NCBI GenBank assembly: GCA_035318745.1
Contig: DATHEA010000027.1
Coordinates: 60,866 to 124,865, forward strand
Direction of reading: 5' to 3'
Source: VRUE01 sp035318745
GTDB taxonomy: Bacteria; Actinomycetota; Thermoleophilia; Solirubrobacterales; 70-9
Length of the DNA: 64,000 bases
Of the stretch, positions 32,234 through 40,324 are shown in pieces; the first letter of the stretch is position 1, and every line of letters starts with the position of its first letter. Under the pieces are notes generated by a model that worked only from the letters and a program-made list of their open reading frames with translations, was not told the origin of the DNA and did no database searches. The position numbers were made by a program, and so were the translations under genes.

Positions 32234-33075
32234 AGCCCTGCGGCGTCGGCGAGCAGATCGACCTGCTGAGCATCGGCGGAGCTGGGGCAAAAGACCAGCT
32301 CGTCGCAGCCCGCGCCCTCGTAGGCGGCCATGTACTGCTTGACGGCGTCAGCATCCTTGGCGGCGCCGCCGACGATCATGGCCGCGACCTCGTCGCCGAG
32401 CCAGGCGTAGTAGTGGGCCAGGTTGGCGCGGGCGTCCTCCTCGGCACGCTCGCCGAGCGAGAAGTAGGCGAGCGCCATCAGATGCGGCTCGCCGTCGCGG
32501 CCGGCATCGCTCCAGGCGGCTCTGACCTTCTTGGCTACGTCAGCGAATTGCTCCGGCCCCGAGCCGCCCGCAATCCAGCCGTCGCCGAAGCGCACCGTAC
32601 GCGCAACGGAGGCATCGGCGTGGCCGCCGACGATGAGGCGGGGCGGGCTGCCGGTCGACGGCCCGACTTCGTCCCCGGACCAGGTCTTCCTCACCGTCTC
32701 CAGCATCTCGTCGAGGCGATTGCCGCGGCCGCTGGTCTCGATCCCGCTCGCCGCGTAGTCGTCGTCCCTTCCTCCAAGCCCGACGCCGAGGGTGAAGCGA
32801 CCGTTCGAGAGCGCCTGCAGGGTCGCCGCCTGCTTCGCCAGCTCGACCGCGTTCTCGCGCAGCGGGGCGAGCAGCACCGTCGTCGCGAGGCCGATCCTCT
32901 CGGTGACCGCAGTCGCGGCGGCGAGCGCCAGCAGCGGCTCGTAGTTGTCATAGACGATGCGATCGATCGTCCCAAGGCTCGAGAACCCTCGCAACTCGGC
33001 GCGTCGCGCCCACTCGAGCAGCTGCTCACTGGTTGCCCCGCGGATCGTGTTGGGGAGTGCGATACCTACGTCCAT
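32230..33075 (-). CDS. LLM-class (F420-type) oxidoreductase
   Basis: A 281-residue TIM-barrel protein of the luciferase-like monooxygenase family. The ATG at 33075 gives MDVGIALPNTIRGATSEQLL. Seen: WARRAELRGFSSLGTIDRIV, RIGLATTVLLAPLRENAVEL AKQAATLQALSNGRFTLGVG LGGRDDDY, and a shortened C-terminal barrel (RLIVGGHADASVARTVRFGDGW). Such proteins in actinobacteria use F420 or FMN. Three genes of this type lie in the window (also 34127, 44298). It lies downstream of glpX, 25 bases apart, on the same strand. Confidence 0.87.
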   Translation of the reverse strand: MDVGIALPNTIRGATSEQLLEWARRAELRGFSSLGTIDRIVYDNYEPLLALAAATAVTERIGLATTVLLAPLRENAVELAKQAATLQALSNGRFTLGVGLGGRDDDYAASGIETSGRGNRLDEMLETVRKTWSGDEVGPSTGSPPRLIVGGHADASVARTVRFGDGWIAGGSGPEQFADVAKKVRAAWSDAGRDGEPHLMALAYFSLGERAEEDARANLAHYYAWLGDEVAAMIVGGAAKDADAVKQYMAAYEGAGCDELVFCPSSADAQQVDLLADAAGL

Positions 33076-33100
33076 GGCGGCCTCCCTACCCATCCTAGGC

Positions 33101-34099
33101 TCAGCCGTAACGCTCGCCGATGACCGCCCGCAGCTTCGAGCGATCATGGCGGGCGTGCACGCGGCGGACCGTGCCGGAGCGCGAGCGCATCACCAGCGAT
33201 TCGGTGCTGGCGCCGGCGCCGCGGTAGCGGACGCCCTGGAGGACGTCGCCGTCGGTGACGCCGCTGGCGGAGAAGAAGACGTCGTCGCCGGAGCAGAGAT
33301 CATCGGCCGTGAGGATCTGATCGAGGTCGTAACCGGCATTGACGGCGGCGCTGCGCTCCTCGTCGTCGCGCGGCCAGAGGCGACCGAGCAGTTGACCGCC
33401 CATCGACTTCAGCGCCGCCGCGGACAGGACGCCCTCCGGCGTGCCGCCGATTCCCCAGAGCAGGTCGACCGGGGAGCGGTCGCTGACCGCGAGCAGCGCG
33501 GCGGAGACGTCGCCGTCGGTGATCAGACGGATGCGTCCGCCCGCCTCGCGCACCTCTTTCATCGCCTCCTCGTGGCGAGGCCGGTCGAGCATGACCACGG
33601 TCACGTCGCCGACGCCGGCCCCCTTGCGCTCGGCGATCAGCTTCAGCGTCTCCGGCAGCGGCCGGTCAAGGTTGAGGAGATCGGCGATTTCCTCGCCCCC
33701 GGCCATCTTTTCCATGTAGACGCAGGGGCCCGGATCGAACATCGTGCCGCGCTCGGCGAGGGCGATCACGGCGAGGGCGCTAGGCATGCCGAGGGCGCAG
33801 AGGCGCGTCCCCTCGAGCGGGTCGACGGCGATGTCGACCACGGGCGGGCTGCCGTCGCCGATCTGCTCGCCGTTGTAGAGCATCGGCGCCTCGTCCTTCT
33901 CCCCCTCGCCGATCACGACGACGCCGTCCATCGAGACCGAGTCGAGGACGAAGCGCATCGCGTCGACAGCGGCCTGGTCGGCGGCGATCTTGTCGCCGCG
34001 TCCGACCCAGCGGGCGGCGGCCAGCGCCGCGGCCTCGGTCACGCGCACGAGCTCCAAGGCGAGGTTGCGGTCGGGCTTCTGGGGCGAGGTCTCGCTCAT
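33101..34099 (-). CDS. glpX: Class II fructose-1,6-bisphosphatase
   Basis: GlpX removes the 1-phosphate of fructose-1,6-bisphosphate in gluconeogenesis; it is the usual FBPase of actinobacteria. The 332-residue product shows the whole family pattern: ALELVRVTEAAALAAARWVG, GDKIAADQAAVDAM, VVIGEGEKDEAPMLYNGE and DIAVDPLEGT (metal site), PCVYMEKMAGG, VMLDRPRHEE, RLITDGDVSAAL and GIGGTPEGVLSAAALKSMGG. It begins at ATG 34099 and diverges from the 34127 oxidoreductase. Confidence 0.96.
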   Translation of the reverse strand: MSETSPQKPDRNLALELVRVTEAAALAAARWVGRGDKIAADQAAVDAMRFVLDSVSMDGVVVIGEGEKDEAPMLYNGEQIGDGSPPVVDIAVDPLEGTRLCALGMPSALAVIALAERGTMFDPGPCVYMEKMAGGEEIADLLNLDRPLPETLKLIAERKGAGVGDVTVVMLDRPRHEEAMKEVREAGGRIRLITDGDVSAALLAVSDRSPVDLLWGIGGTPEGVLSAAALKSMGGQLLGRLWPRDDEERSAAVNAGYDLDQILTADDLCSGDDVFFSASGVTDGDVLQGVRYRGAGASTESLVMRSRSGTVRRVHARHDRSKLRAVIGERYG

Positions 34100-34126
34100 G
34101 CGAGCCGCAGCCTATAAGGTCGCCGA

Positions 34127-35059
34127 ATGGCTCAGAGATGGGGACTGACGCTGCCGCTGCCGGGCACCCGCCTGGCGAATCACGAGGAGCACGTGAAGCG
34201 GGCAGAGGCTGCCGGCTACACCGACCTCTGGAGTGGCGAGACCAACGGGCCCGACGGCTTCACGCCGCTGGCGCTGAGCGCCGTCTGGACCGAGAGGGCG
34301 CGACTCGGGACCGGCATCGTCGGCGTCTTCCAGCGCGGGCCGGCGCTGCTGGCGCAGGAGGCGGCGGCCCTGGCGGACGCCTCGGGCGGGCGCTTCGTGC
34401 TCGGCATCGGCTCCTCCTCGGACCGCATCGTCGAAGGTTGGAACGGGATCCCTTTCGAGCGACCGCTGAGCAAGGTGCGCGAGACGCTGGAGTTCCTGCG
34501 GGTCGCCCTCGACGGCGAGCGCACCGCGAGCGGCTTCAAGCTGGAGACGGCGCCGGCGGAGCGGGTGCCGATCGTGCTCGCGGCGCTGCGGGGCAAGATG
34601 CTCGACCTGGCGATGGAGCGCGCCGACGGCGCCTTCACCAACTTCCTCCCGCTCGGTGGCCTGTCCAAGGTGAGTGCACAGCTGGAGGGCGCGCCAGAGG
34701 GCTTCGAGCTGCTCTGCCGCTTCTTCTGCCTGCCCGGCGAGCGCGAGGCGGTCGAGCCGCTGGCCCGCTTCATGTTCTCCTCCTACATCACGGTCCCCGT
34801 CTACGCCGCCTTCTATCGCTGGCTCGGCTACGGCGGGCAGATCGACGCGATGGTCGCCGCCTGGGAGGAGGGCGACCGCCAGGGCGCGGCCGCCGCTGCG
34901 CCGTGGGAGCTGATCGAGGACATGTTCATCTTCGGCACGCCCGAGCAGATGCGCGAGCGCCTCGACGCCTTCGTCGCCGGCGGCGTCACCCTGCCGATCC
35001 TCACCCCGATCGTCACCCCGGATGCGCTGGGCGAGACGATCGAGGCGCTGGCGCCCTAG
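34127..35059 (+). CDS. LLM-class (F420-type) oxidoreductase
   Basis: A 310-residue luciferase-like flavin or F420 oxidoreductase. It opens AQRWGLTLPLPGTRLANHEE, then YTDLWSGETNGPDGFTPLAL, RLGTGIVGVFQRGPALLAQE AAALADASGGRFVLGIGSSS, and ends FIFGTPEQMRERLDAFVAGG VTLPILTPIVTPD, matching the family barrel from strand 1 to 8. The 3-residue FNWI-like insertion of some members is not seen. Substrate unknown. It diverges from glpX and its stop overlaps the hipA stop by 4 bases. Confidence 0.87.
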   Translation: MAQRWGLTLPLPGTRLANHEEHVKRAEAAGYTDLWSGETNGPDGFTPLALSAVWTERARLGTGIVGVFQRGPALLAQEAAALADASGGRFVLGIGSSSDRIVEGWNGIPFERPLSKVRETLEFLRVALDGERTASGFKLETAPAERVPIVLAALRGKMLDLAMERADGAFTNFLPLGGLSKVSAQLEGAPEGFELLCRFFCLPGEREAVEPLARFMFSSYITVPVYAAFYRWLGYGGQIDAMVAAWEEGDRQGAAAAAPWELIEDMFIFGTPEQMRERLDAFVAGGVTLPILTPIVTPDALGETIEALAP

Positions 35060-36342
35060 TACTCGACCTCGGCTCCGAGGCCGAAGGAGCGGTCGGCGGC
35101 GAGTTCGACGATTTTGTCGACGATCGGCTGGTGCCAGCCTTCCTTCTTGGAGCGCGTCGCGATCGTCTCCACCGCCATGCCGACCCGCGTCGCCGTGGTC
35201 GCTGCCAGCCCGCGCAGGACTTCGAAGTCGAACTCGCATTCTTCGCAGACTTCGGCCAGTTCGAGCAGGTAGGAAGTTTCCTGGTACTCCTCGGAGATCA
35301 CCAGGCCGTGGTGGATCGGATCGTCGTAGACCACGGTCGAGGTGATGTCGGTCATTGGCGCAAGCCGCCACTTCCTCCCCGGCCCGGACAGCGACGTCCT
35401 TTCGCGATCGATCAGGGCGAAGTTCTTGCCGTGGACGTCGCCGTTGCCGAGGATGTAGTTGCAGAAGGCCGCGGTGAGCAAATTCACCACTTCGTCGGGA
35501 CGACTGACCGCGTTCAGCAGCCCGCGGGCCTCGGTCCAGCCGGGAGCATCGCTGTCCTCGCGATCCTCATCCGTTCCGGGCGGGATGCCGAGCGCCTGCC
35601 AGAAGGACTCGCAGTGGAGCCGCCGCACCTCGCCACGGCCCTCGCCGACGACCCGGTCATAGCGCGGTGAGACCAGGCAACAGCGGCCGGCGATCTGCTT
35701 CACCGTCGCTTTGGCGACCGGGATGCCGACCTGGCGGCAGACGGTCATGCAGAACATCTCGTTGGCGACGTATTCGGGGTATTCGCCGGTCTCGGGCTTG
35801 ACCACGTGCGTGCTCGGGGCGCCGGCCTCGGGCCAGGCCCAACGGTCGCCCGCCTTGTCGTAGACGAGGCTGAGCTTGTGACGAAGGCCCGGCAGGGCGA
35901 AGCGCATTCGTTGCTTGCAGTCGGGGCTGAAGAAGTGTGGTGGGGGCGGCTTGACCACTTCGGCCAGTTCATCCTCGCTGAGCCACGCCGGCGAGCCGGG
36001 GTCGTGTGACCGCGGCGTCTCCCCCGCAGGGAGGAACGCGACCGCGCCGGGACAGTCCTGGCCCAGCTCGGCCAGCATCAGGTAGCCGTCGGTTGCGTCG
36101 ATGCCGAGCTCCCGTCCCATCCGCTCGCGACGCGCGCCCTCCGGTAGCAATCCCTCGACATAGGCGCTGGTGGCCTCGGCGCTGTAGGGCTCGGGGCGGG
36201 CTGGGAGCGAGTTGCTCAACAGCGCTTTCCCGGGCCCGAACCTCTCCACCATGTCAGGGTCGTAGGCAAGTCTGTAGTCGTTGTCACCCGCGGGGAACAG
36301 CGTCCCTACACGCTCCCCGTAAAGGTAGACGTCAAGGCTCAA
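35056..36342 (-). CDS. HipA-domain serine/threonine kinase, no HipB nearby
   Basis: A 428-residue HipA-type kinase. In E. coli HipA phosphorylates glutamyl-tRNA synthetase and causes growth arrest unless HipB binds it. Seen: HipA N-terminal domain (MSLDVYLYGERVGTLFP, ALLSNSLPARPEPY, GLLPEGARRERMG), a THVVKPE motif with ATP-binding Lys182, the catalytic loop YILGNGDVHGKNFAL with Asp302, and LAPMTDITST with metal-binding Asp332. The regulatory-loop Ser (E. coli Ser150) aligns by eye with Ala149, so self-inactivation may be absent. The TTG start follows a strong GAGGAGG. It lies 45 bases after egtD on the same strand. No HipB-like HTH gene is adjacent. Confidence 0.88.
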   Translation of the reverse strand: MSLDVYLYGERVGTLFPAGDNDYRLAYDPDMVERFGPGKALLSNSLPARPEPYSAEATSAYVEGLLPEGARRERMGRELGIDATDGYLMLAELGQDCPGAVAFLPAGETPRSHDPGSPAWLSEDELAEVVKPPPPHFFSPDCKQRMRFALPGLRHKLSLVYDKAGDRWAWPEAGAPSTHVVKPETGEYPEYVANEMFCMTVCRQVGIPVAKATVKQIAGRCCLVSPRYDRVVGEGRGEVRRLHCESFWQALGIPPGTDEDREDSDAPGWTEARGLLNAVSRPDEVVNLLTAAFCNYILGNGDVHGKNFALIDRERTSLSGPGRKWRLAPMTDITSTVVYDDPIHHGLVISEEYQETSYLLELAEVCEECEFDFEVLRGLAATTATRVGMAVETIATRSKKEGWHQPIVDKIVELAADRSFGLGAEVEY

Positions 36343-36387
36343 TTTGGTCCTCCTCGATCTTCTCCCCGGTATCCACGATCTACGACT

Positions 36388-37377
36388 TTAAACCGAAGCT
36401 AAGCTCAGCGCGTAATCCCCTGCGGCGTCGGTGAACCACCCGTCCGGGCGCAATCCCGCCTCGCGATAGATTCCTTCGAGCCCGTCGCGGGTGAACTTGG
36501 CGGAGATCTCGGTACGCATCTCCTCCTCAGCGGCAAAGCGCACGGTCAGGTCGAGTCCGTCGAGCCGCACGGTCTGCTCGACGAGCGAGCGCAGGCGGAT
36601 GTCCATGCGGGCCGTATCGACGTCGTAGCGGGCCACGTGCTCGAAGCAGGCGAGATCGAAGTCGGCACCCAGCTCCCGGTTGAGCACCTGCAGGACGTTC
36701 TTGTTGAATTCGGAGGTGACCCCCTGGGAGTCGTTGTAGGCGGCCTCCAGCCGGCTCGGCTCCTTGACCAGGTCGGTGCCGAGGAGGATGCGGTCGCCCG
36801 GCTCGAGCAGAGCTGCGATGCGGGTGAGGAAGTCGCGGCGAGCGTCCGGATAGAGGTTGCCGATCGTGCCACCTAGAAAGGCGACGAGGCGGCCGCCACC
36901 GCCGTTGGGGATGCGCTCGAGATCGTGCTCGAAGTCGCAGACCAAGCCGCGGATGGCGAGGCCCGGGTACTCCTCGACCAGCGACTCGGCGGTGTCATGG
37001 GTGATCTGCTCGGAGATGTCGACCGGGACGTAGGTCGCGAGGCAGCCGGCGTCGCGCATCGCGCTCAGCAGGTGGCGCGTCTTCGCCGCCGAGCCCGAGC
37101 CGAGCTCGACCAGAGTCCCTGGCTCTCCCGCCGCAGCGACGATCTCCCCTGAGCGCCGGGCGAGAATCTCGCGCTCGGCGCGGGTCGGGTAGTACTCGGG
37201 CAGCTCGGTGATCTGCTCGAAGAGACGGGAGCCACGCTCGTCGTAGAAGTACTTGGGCGCCAGCTCCTTCGGCTTGGCGGTCAGGCCTAGGCGGATGTCG
37301 CGCGCCATCGCGAGACCGCCGTCGGCGCGCAGGCGCACCTCGATCTCGATCGGCTCGGCGGCGGCGCCGGGATTCAT
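36388..37377 (-). CDS. egtD: L-histidine N(alpha)-methyltransferase
   Basis: EgtD trimethylates histidine to hercynine, the first step of ergothioneine synthesis. The ATG at 37377 gives a 329-residue protein with the family pattern: PKELAPKYFYDERGSRLFEQ ITELPEYYPTRAEREIL, the SAM site TLVELGSGSAAKTRHLL, YVPVDISEQ, FLGGTIGNLYPDARRDFL, LLGTDLVKEPSRLEAAYNDS (histidine-binding Tyr/Asn), and FNKNVLQVLNRELGADFD. Its ATG overlaps the egtB TGA by 4 bases (ATGA). egtA, egtC and egtE are not here. Confidence 0.95.
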   Translation of the reverse strand: MNPGAAAEPIEIEVRLRADGGLAMARDIRLGLTAKPKELAPKYFYDERGSRLFEQITELPEYYPTRAEREILARRSGEIVAAAGEPGTLVELGSGSAAKTRHLLSAMRDAGCLATYVPVDISEQITHDTAESLVEEYPGLAIRGLVCDFEHDLERIPNGGGGRLVAFLGGTIGNLYPDARRDFLTRIAALLEPGDRILLGTDLVKEPSRLEAAYNDSQGVTSEFNKNVLQVLNRELGADFDLACFEHVARYDVDTARMDIRLRSLVEQTVRLDGLDLTVRFAAEEEMRTEISAKFTRDGLEGIYREAGLRPDGWFTDAAGDYALSLASV

Positions 37378-38468
37378 CGGCCGGCGTCTCTCGCGCAGCG
37401 GAAGCCAGAAAAGATCTGGCGCCGCTGCGGCAAGTCCCAGTTGCGGAAGCTGGGTCGCATGACGGCACGGTCGGTCGCCCAGGAACCCCCGCGGAGAACC
37501 TTGTATTCGTCGCCGAAGAAGGCCTCGGAGTACTCGCGGTAGGGGAAGGCCTCGAAGCCGGGGTAGGCGAGGAAGTCGGAGGAGGTCCATTCCCAGGCCT
37601 GGCCGACGGCATGCAGGCGGTCGGCAGCGACCTCCCACTCCTGCTCGCTGGGCAGCCGCTTACCCGCCCAGCGGGCGAAAGCGTCGGCCTCCTGCCAGGA
37701 GACGTGGATCACCAGCTGGGCGAGGTCGACCGGATCGTGGCGGCCCCTGGCAACGCTCACCCAGCCAGCCTCGGCGTCGCCCTCCCAGTAGAGGGGCGGC
37801 TCCACCCCGGTCGCCTCCATGTAGGCGACATACGCGCCATTGGTCACTGGAGTTCGATCGATCTCGAAAGGGGCGAGCGTGGCCGCGTGGCGTGGACGCT
37901 CGTTGTCGTATGCGAAGCCGGTTGAGGGGGCGCCGACCTCGTACTCGCCGCCCTCGACGGCGACCATCTCGGCGCCCGGCGGGGCCGGCGCGGCGCTGGG
38001 GCCGGTGTCGCTCTCGCGCAGCGGCTCGTAGCCGTCGACCAGCTGCAGCAGCTGCAGCATCGTCTCGTTGTGCTGCTGCTCGTGCGCGAGCAGCAGCTCG
38101 TAGACGAAGCCCTCGCGCAGCAAGGGATCGTCGGCGTCGGCGGCGATGTCGACTTCGTCGAGCACCTCGAGGGTGCGCTCGCGCACGTCGGCGAGGTAGG
38201 AGCGCAGCTCGGCGTCGCGCAGGATCGGCAGCTCGCCCCGCGTCTTGCGCGGATTCTCGATCGCGTCGTAGAAGCGGCCGAGCTCGCCGTGCAGCGGTTC
38301 GCGCTCGCCGATCGTCTGCACCAGCCAGAGCTCCTCGAAGTTGGCGATGTGGCCGAGGTCCCAGGCGAGTGGACTGAGGATCGGCGAGTAGACGCGGTTG
38401 AGCTGCTCGTCGTCGAGCGGCTCGATCAGCTCGTAGGTGCGTCTGCGAGCCTCCGCGAGCCGGTCCAT
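37374..38468 (-). CDS. egtB: Hercynine sulfoxide synthase, EgtB type
   Basis: EgtB is an iron enzyme that joins hercynine with gamma-glutamyl-cysteine or cysteine using oxygen. The 364-residue protein from ATG 38468 has a DinB-like N-terminal half with the iron ligands His40 (LGHIANFEE), His129 and His133 (LAHEQQHNETML), and a C-terminal FGE-sulfatase half (VEGGEYEVGAPSTGFAYDNE, RTPVTNGAYVAYMEATG, HVSWQEADAFARWAGKRLPS EQEWE, VLRGGSW, RPSFRNWD, GFRCARD). An upstream GTG at 38504 is in frame but less likely. It is the first gene of egtB-egtD-hipA and diverges from the SDR gene. Confidence 0.94.
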   Translation of the reverse strand: MDRLAEARRRTYELIEPLDDEQLNRVYSPILSPLAWDLGHIANFEELWLVQTIGEREPLHGELGRFYDAIENPRKTRGELPILRDAELRSYLADVRERTLEVLDEVDIAADADDPLLREGFVYELLLAHEQQHNETMLQLLQLVDGYEPLRESDTGPSAAPAPPGAEMVAVEGGEYEVGAPSTGFAYDNERPRHAATLAPFEIDRTPVTNGAYVAYMEATGVEPPLYWEGDAEAGWVSVARGRHDPVDLAQLVIHVSWQEADAFARWAGKRLPSEQEWEVAADRLHAVGQAWEWTSSDFLAYPGFEAFPYREYSEAFFGDEYKVLRGGSWATDRAVMRPSFRNWDLPQRRQIFSGFRCARDAGR

Positions 38469-38549
38469 GATCGCTTCCTTGGAACTGGAGCTTCTTGCCG
38501 TCACCTCGGTGGCGATGGCGAAAACCCTAGCGGGTAGGCTCCGGCGGCT

Positions 38550-39314
38550 GTGAAAATCTCAGACACAGGCGCGCTGGTCGCCGGAGGAGCCTCGGGGCTC
38601 GGCGAGGCGACTGCACGAGCCCTCGCGGCCGCGGGGGCGAACGTCGTCATCGCCGATCTCAACGTGGAGAAGGGCGAGGCGCTGGCCGGGAAGCTCGGCG
38701 GGACCTTCGTCGAGGCCGACGTGACCGATGAGACCGCGGTTGCGGCAGCGGTCGAGCGGGCGGCGGAAGCGGGCGAGGACGGGCTGCGGATCTCGGTTTG
38801 CTGCGCGGGGATCGGCTGGGCCGAGCGTGTCGCCCACAAGGGCGGCCCCCACAACCTCGAATTCTTCTCCAACGTGGTCAAGGTAAACCTGATCGGGACC
38901 TTCAACGTCCTGCGCCTGGCCGCGGCGGCGATGAGCGAGAATGAGCCCGACGAGGAGGGTGAGCGCGGCGTCTGCGTCAACACCGCCTCGATCGCCGCCT
39001 ACGACGGCCAGATCGGCCAGATCGCCTACGCGGCTTCGAAGGGCGGCATCGTCGGCATGACCCTGCCGGCGGCGCGCGACGTGGCTTCGCGCGGGGTGCG
39101 AGTCGTCACCATTGCCCCCGGACTCTTCGACACGCCGCTGCTGGCGGCACTGCCCGAGGAAGCTCGGCAGTCGCTGGGCGCCGGTATCCCCTTCCCCTCG
39201 CGGCTCGGCCGGCCAGCGGAATATGCGCAGCTGGTCGAGCAGATCGTCGCCAACCCGATGCTCAACGGTGAGACGATTCGCCTCGACGGCGCCCTGCGCA
39301 TGCCGCCGAAGTAG
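38550..39314 (+). CDS. Short-chain dehydrogenase/reductase
   Basis: A 254-residue classical SDR. Seen: cofactor loop ALVAGGASGLGEATARALA with DLNV downstream (Asp points to NAD), CCAGIGWAE (NNAG variant), the catalytic triad in NTASIAAYDGQIGQIAYAAS KGG (Ser, YxxxK), and VRVVTIAPGLFDTPLL. The inserted RVAHKGGPHNLEFFSNVVKV NLIGTFNV region resembles type II 3-hydroxyacyl-CoA dehydrogenases (HSD17B10-like). It begins at GTG 38550, diverging from egtB. A role in fatty-acyl or steroid oxidation is likely but not proved. Confidence 0.9.
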   Translation: MKISDTGALVAGGASGLGEATARALAAAGANVVIADLNVEKGEALAGKLGGTFVEADVTDETAVAAAVERAAEAGEDGLRISVCCAGIGWAERVAHKGGPHNLEFFSNVVKVNLIGTFNVLRLAAAAMSENEPDEEGERGVCVNTASIAAYDGQIGQIAYAASKGGIVGMTLPAARDVASRGVRVVTIAPGLFDTPLLAALPEEARQSLGAGIPFPSRLGRPAEYAQLVEQIVANPMLNGETIRLDGALRMPPK

Positions 39315-39322
39315 TCAGAGTC

Positions 39323-40321
39323 TTAGTCCGTCCCGTCCGCCTCCGGGTCGCGCCAGACGCGCTTGCGCCAGGGCGGGCTGATCGCGAAGCGATAGGCAGC
39401 GCCTTCGTCGGCCGCGATCGGCTCCAGGGGGACGAGGTGCACGCGGCGACCTGGCGTGACACGGTCGATGCGGAGAAAGCCGTTGGCATTGCCGGCGTGA
39501 CTGCCGCCGGAGACGACGAGCAGGTGGGTCTCGGCTCCCCAGCCGTTGGCGGGGCGGGCGCCGACCGCTTCGGCGACGTCCTTCAGCGGGCCGATGCCGG
39601 CGTCTGATCCAGCGTTCGCGAGACTCTGGACGTAGTTGTAGCCATGGTGAGAGGAGGCCCGCTCGTCGACGTTGCCGTCGGGACCGATGCGGATCTGCAC
39701 CCCCTCCCAGTCGTCTCGGTGATATCCCTCGTCCTCGGCGATCGGCACTCCGTGCAGAGTGGCCGAGTCGGCGTAGTAGGTCCAGTACTGGAGATACAGA
39801 TTGCCGGCGGCACGGGGACCTGAGCAGTCGGCACCCGCCACTTCCGACGCGACAGTGCCACCGGCCCGGCAATCGACAACGTGCACGAAGACCGTCAGCG
39901 GTAGACCGGCGTCGGTCCTGTGAACCAGCCCGCGAACCGTCCCGTCTCCACAGATCACCTCCCGGCAGTGACGGAAATCGACCGGCATCGCCCGCGAGCC
40001 TCGCTCGAAGAGGATCGTCGGCATGTGTCGGCGCACCAGCTTTCCGACATCGGAGCCATAGGCAGCGATCAACGTCGGCTCATCCCCACATCCATCGGCC
40101 ATCGAGACCGCGCAGAGCATCCGCGACGTGACCGCCCGCGCCAGCTCCGTCCCCGGCAGTCGTACCCCAACCGCCACGAGCGCGACAAGCATGAACGCGA
40201 TCAGGGCAACGAGCCCAACCCACTCCACAGTCCCCTGTCCCCGCTCGTCCCACCACCAGCGCCAGCCCCCACCAGACGTGCCGGTGCGTAGAGGTCCATA
40301 TGGACCTCTACGCACCGGCAC
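39323..40321 (-). CDS. Exported protein with TadE/Flp-like N-terminus and Vps62-like domain
   Basis: A protein of up to 332 residues. Near residue 25 it has DERGQGTVEWVGLVALIAFM LVALVAVGVRLPG, a type IV-pilin-like N-terminal helix of the Flp/TadE kind. The rest is a Cys-containing outer domain with YLQYWTYYADSATLHG, HRDDWEGVQIRIGPDG and SSHHGYNYV, which resembles Vps62-like domains (HxxDWE). The only start codons ahead of the pilin helix lie in palindromic copy D (GTG 40321 or GTG 40315), so the first 15 residues (PVRRGPYGPLRTGTS) are repeat-encoded. Possibly a surface lipase- or lectin-like protein; function unknown. Confidence 0.65.
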   Translation of the reverse strand: MPVRRGPYGPLRTGTSGGGWRWWWDERGQGTVEWVGLVALIAFMLVALVAVGVRLPGTELARAVTSRMLCAVSMADGCGDEPTLIAAYGSDVGKLVRRHMPTILFERGSRAMPVDFRHCREVICGDGTVRGLVHRTDAGLPLTVFVHVVDCRAGGTVASEVAGADCSGPRAAGNLYLQYWTYYADSATLHGVPIAEDEGYHRDDWEGVQIRIGPDGNVDERASSHHGYNYVQSLANAGSDAGIGPLKDVAEAVGARPANGWGAETHLLVVSGGSHAGNANGFLRIDRVTPGRRVHLVPLEPIAADEGAAYRFAISPPWRKRVWRDPEADGTD

Positions 40322-40324
40322 GTC
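40275..40324. repeat. Palindromic repeat, copy D (perfect, 50 bp)
   Basis: Two perfect 25-base arms, each GACGTGCCGGTGCGTAGAGG then TCCAT toward the centre, identical to copy F at 44265. It contains the stop codon of the DUF559 gene (TAG at 40308-40310) and the only plausible start codons of the 39323 gene, so the two flanking genes are joined through it. Confidence 0.97.

Noticed and set aside
36343..36387. HipB antitoxin gene beside hipA
   Set aside because: The 45-base gap is too short and neither strand has an HTH-type frame next to hipA.
40275..40324. Recurring short peptides such as MPVRRGPYGPLRTGTS at many ORF starts
   Set aside because: They are translations of the palindromic repeat in whichever frame is open, not a conserved protein domain; they count as evidence for the repeat only.
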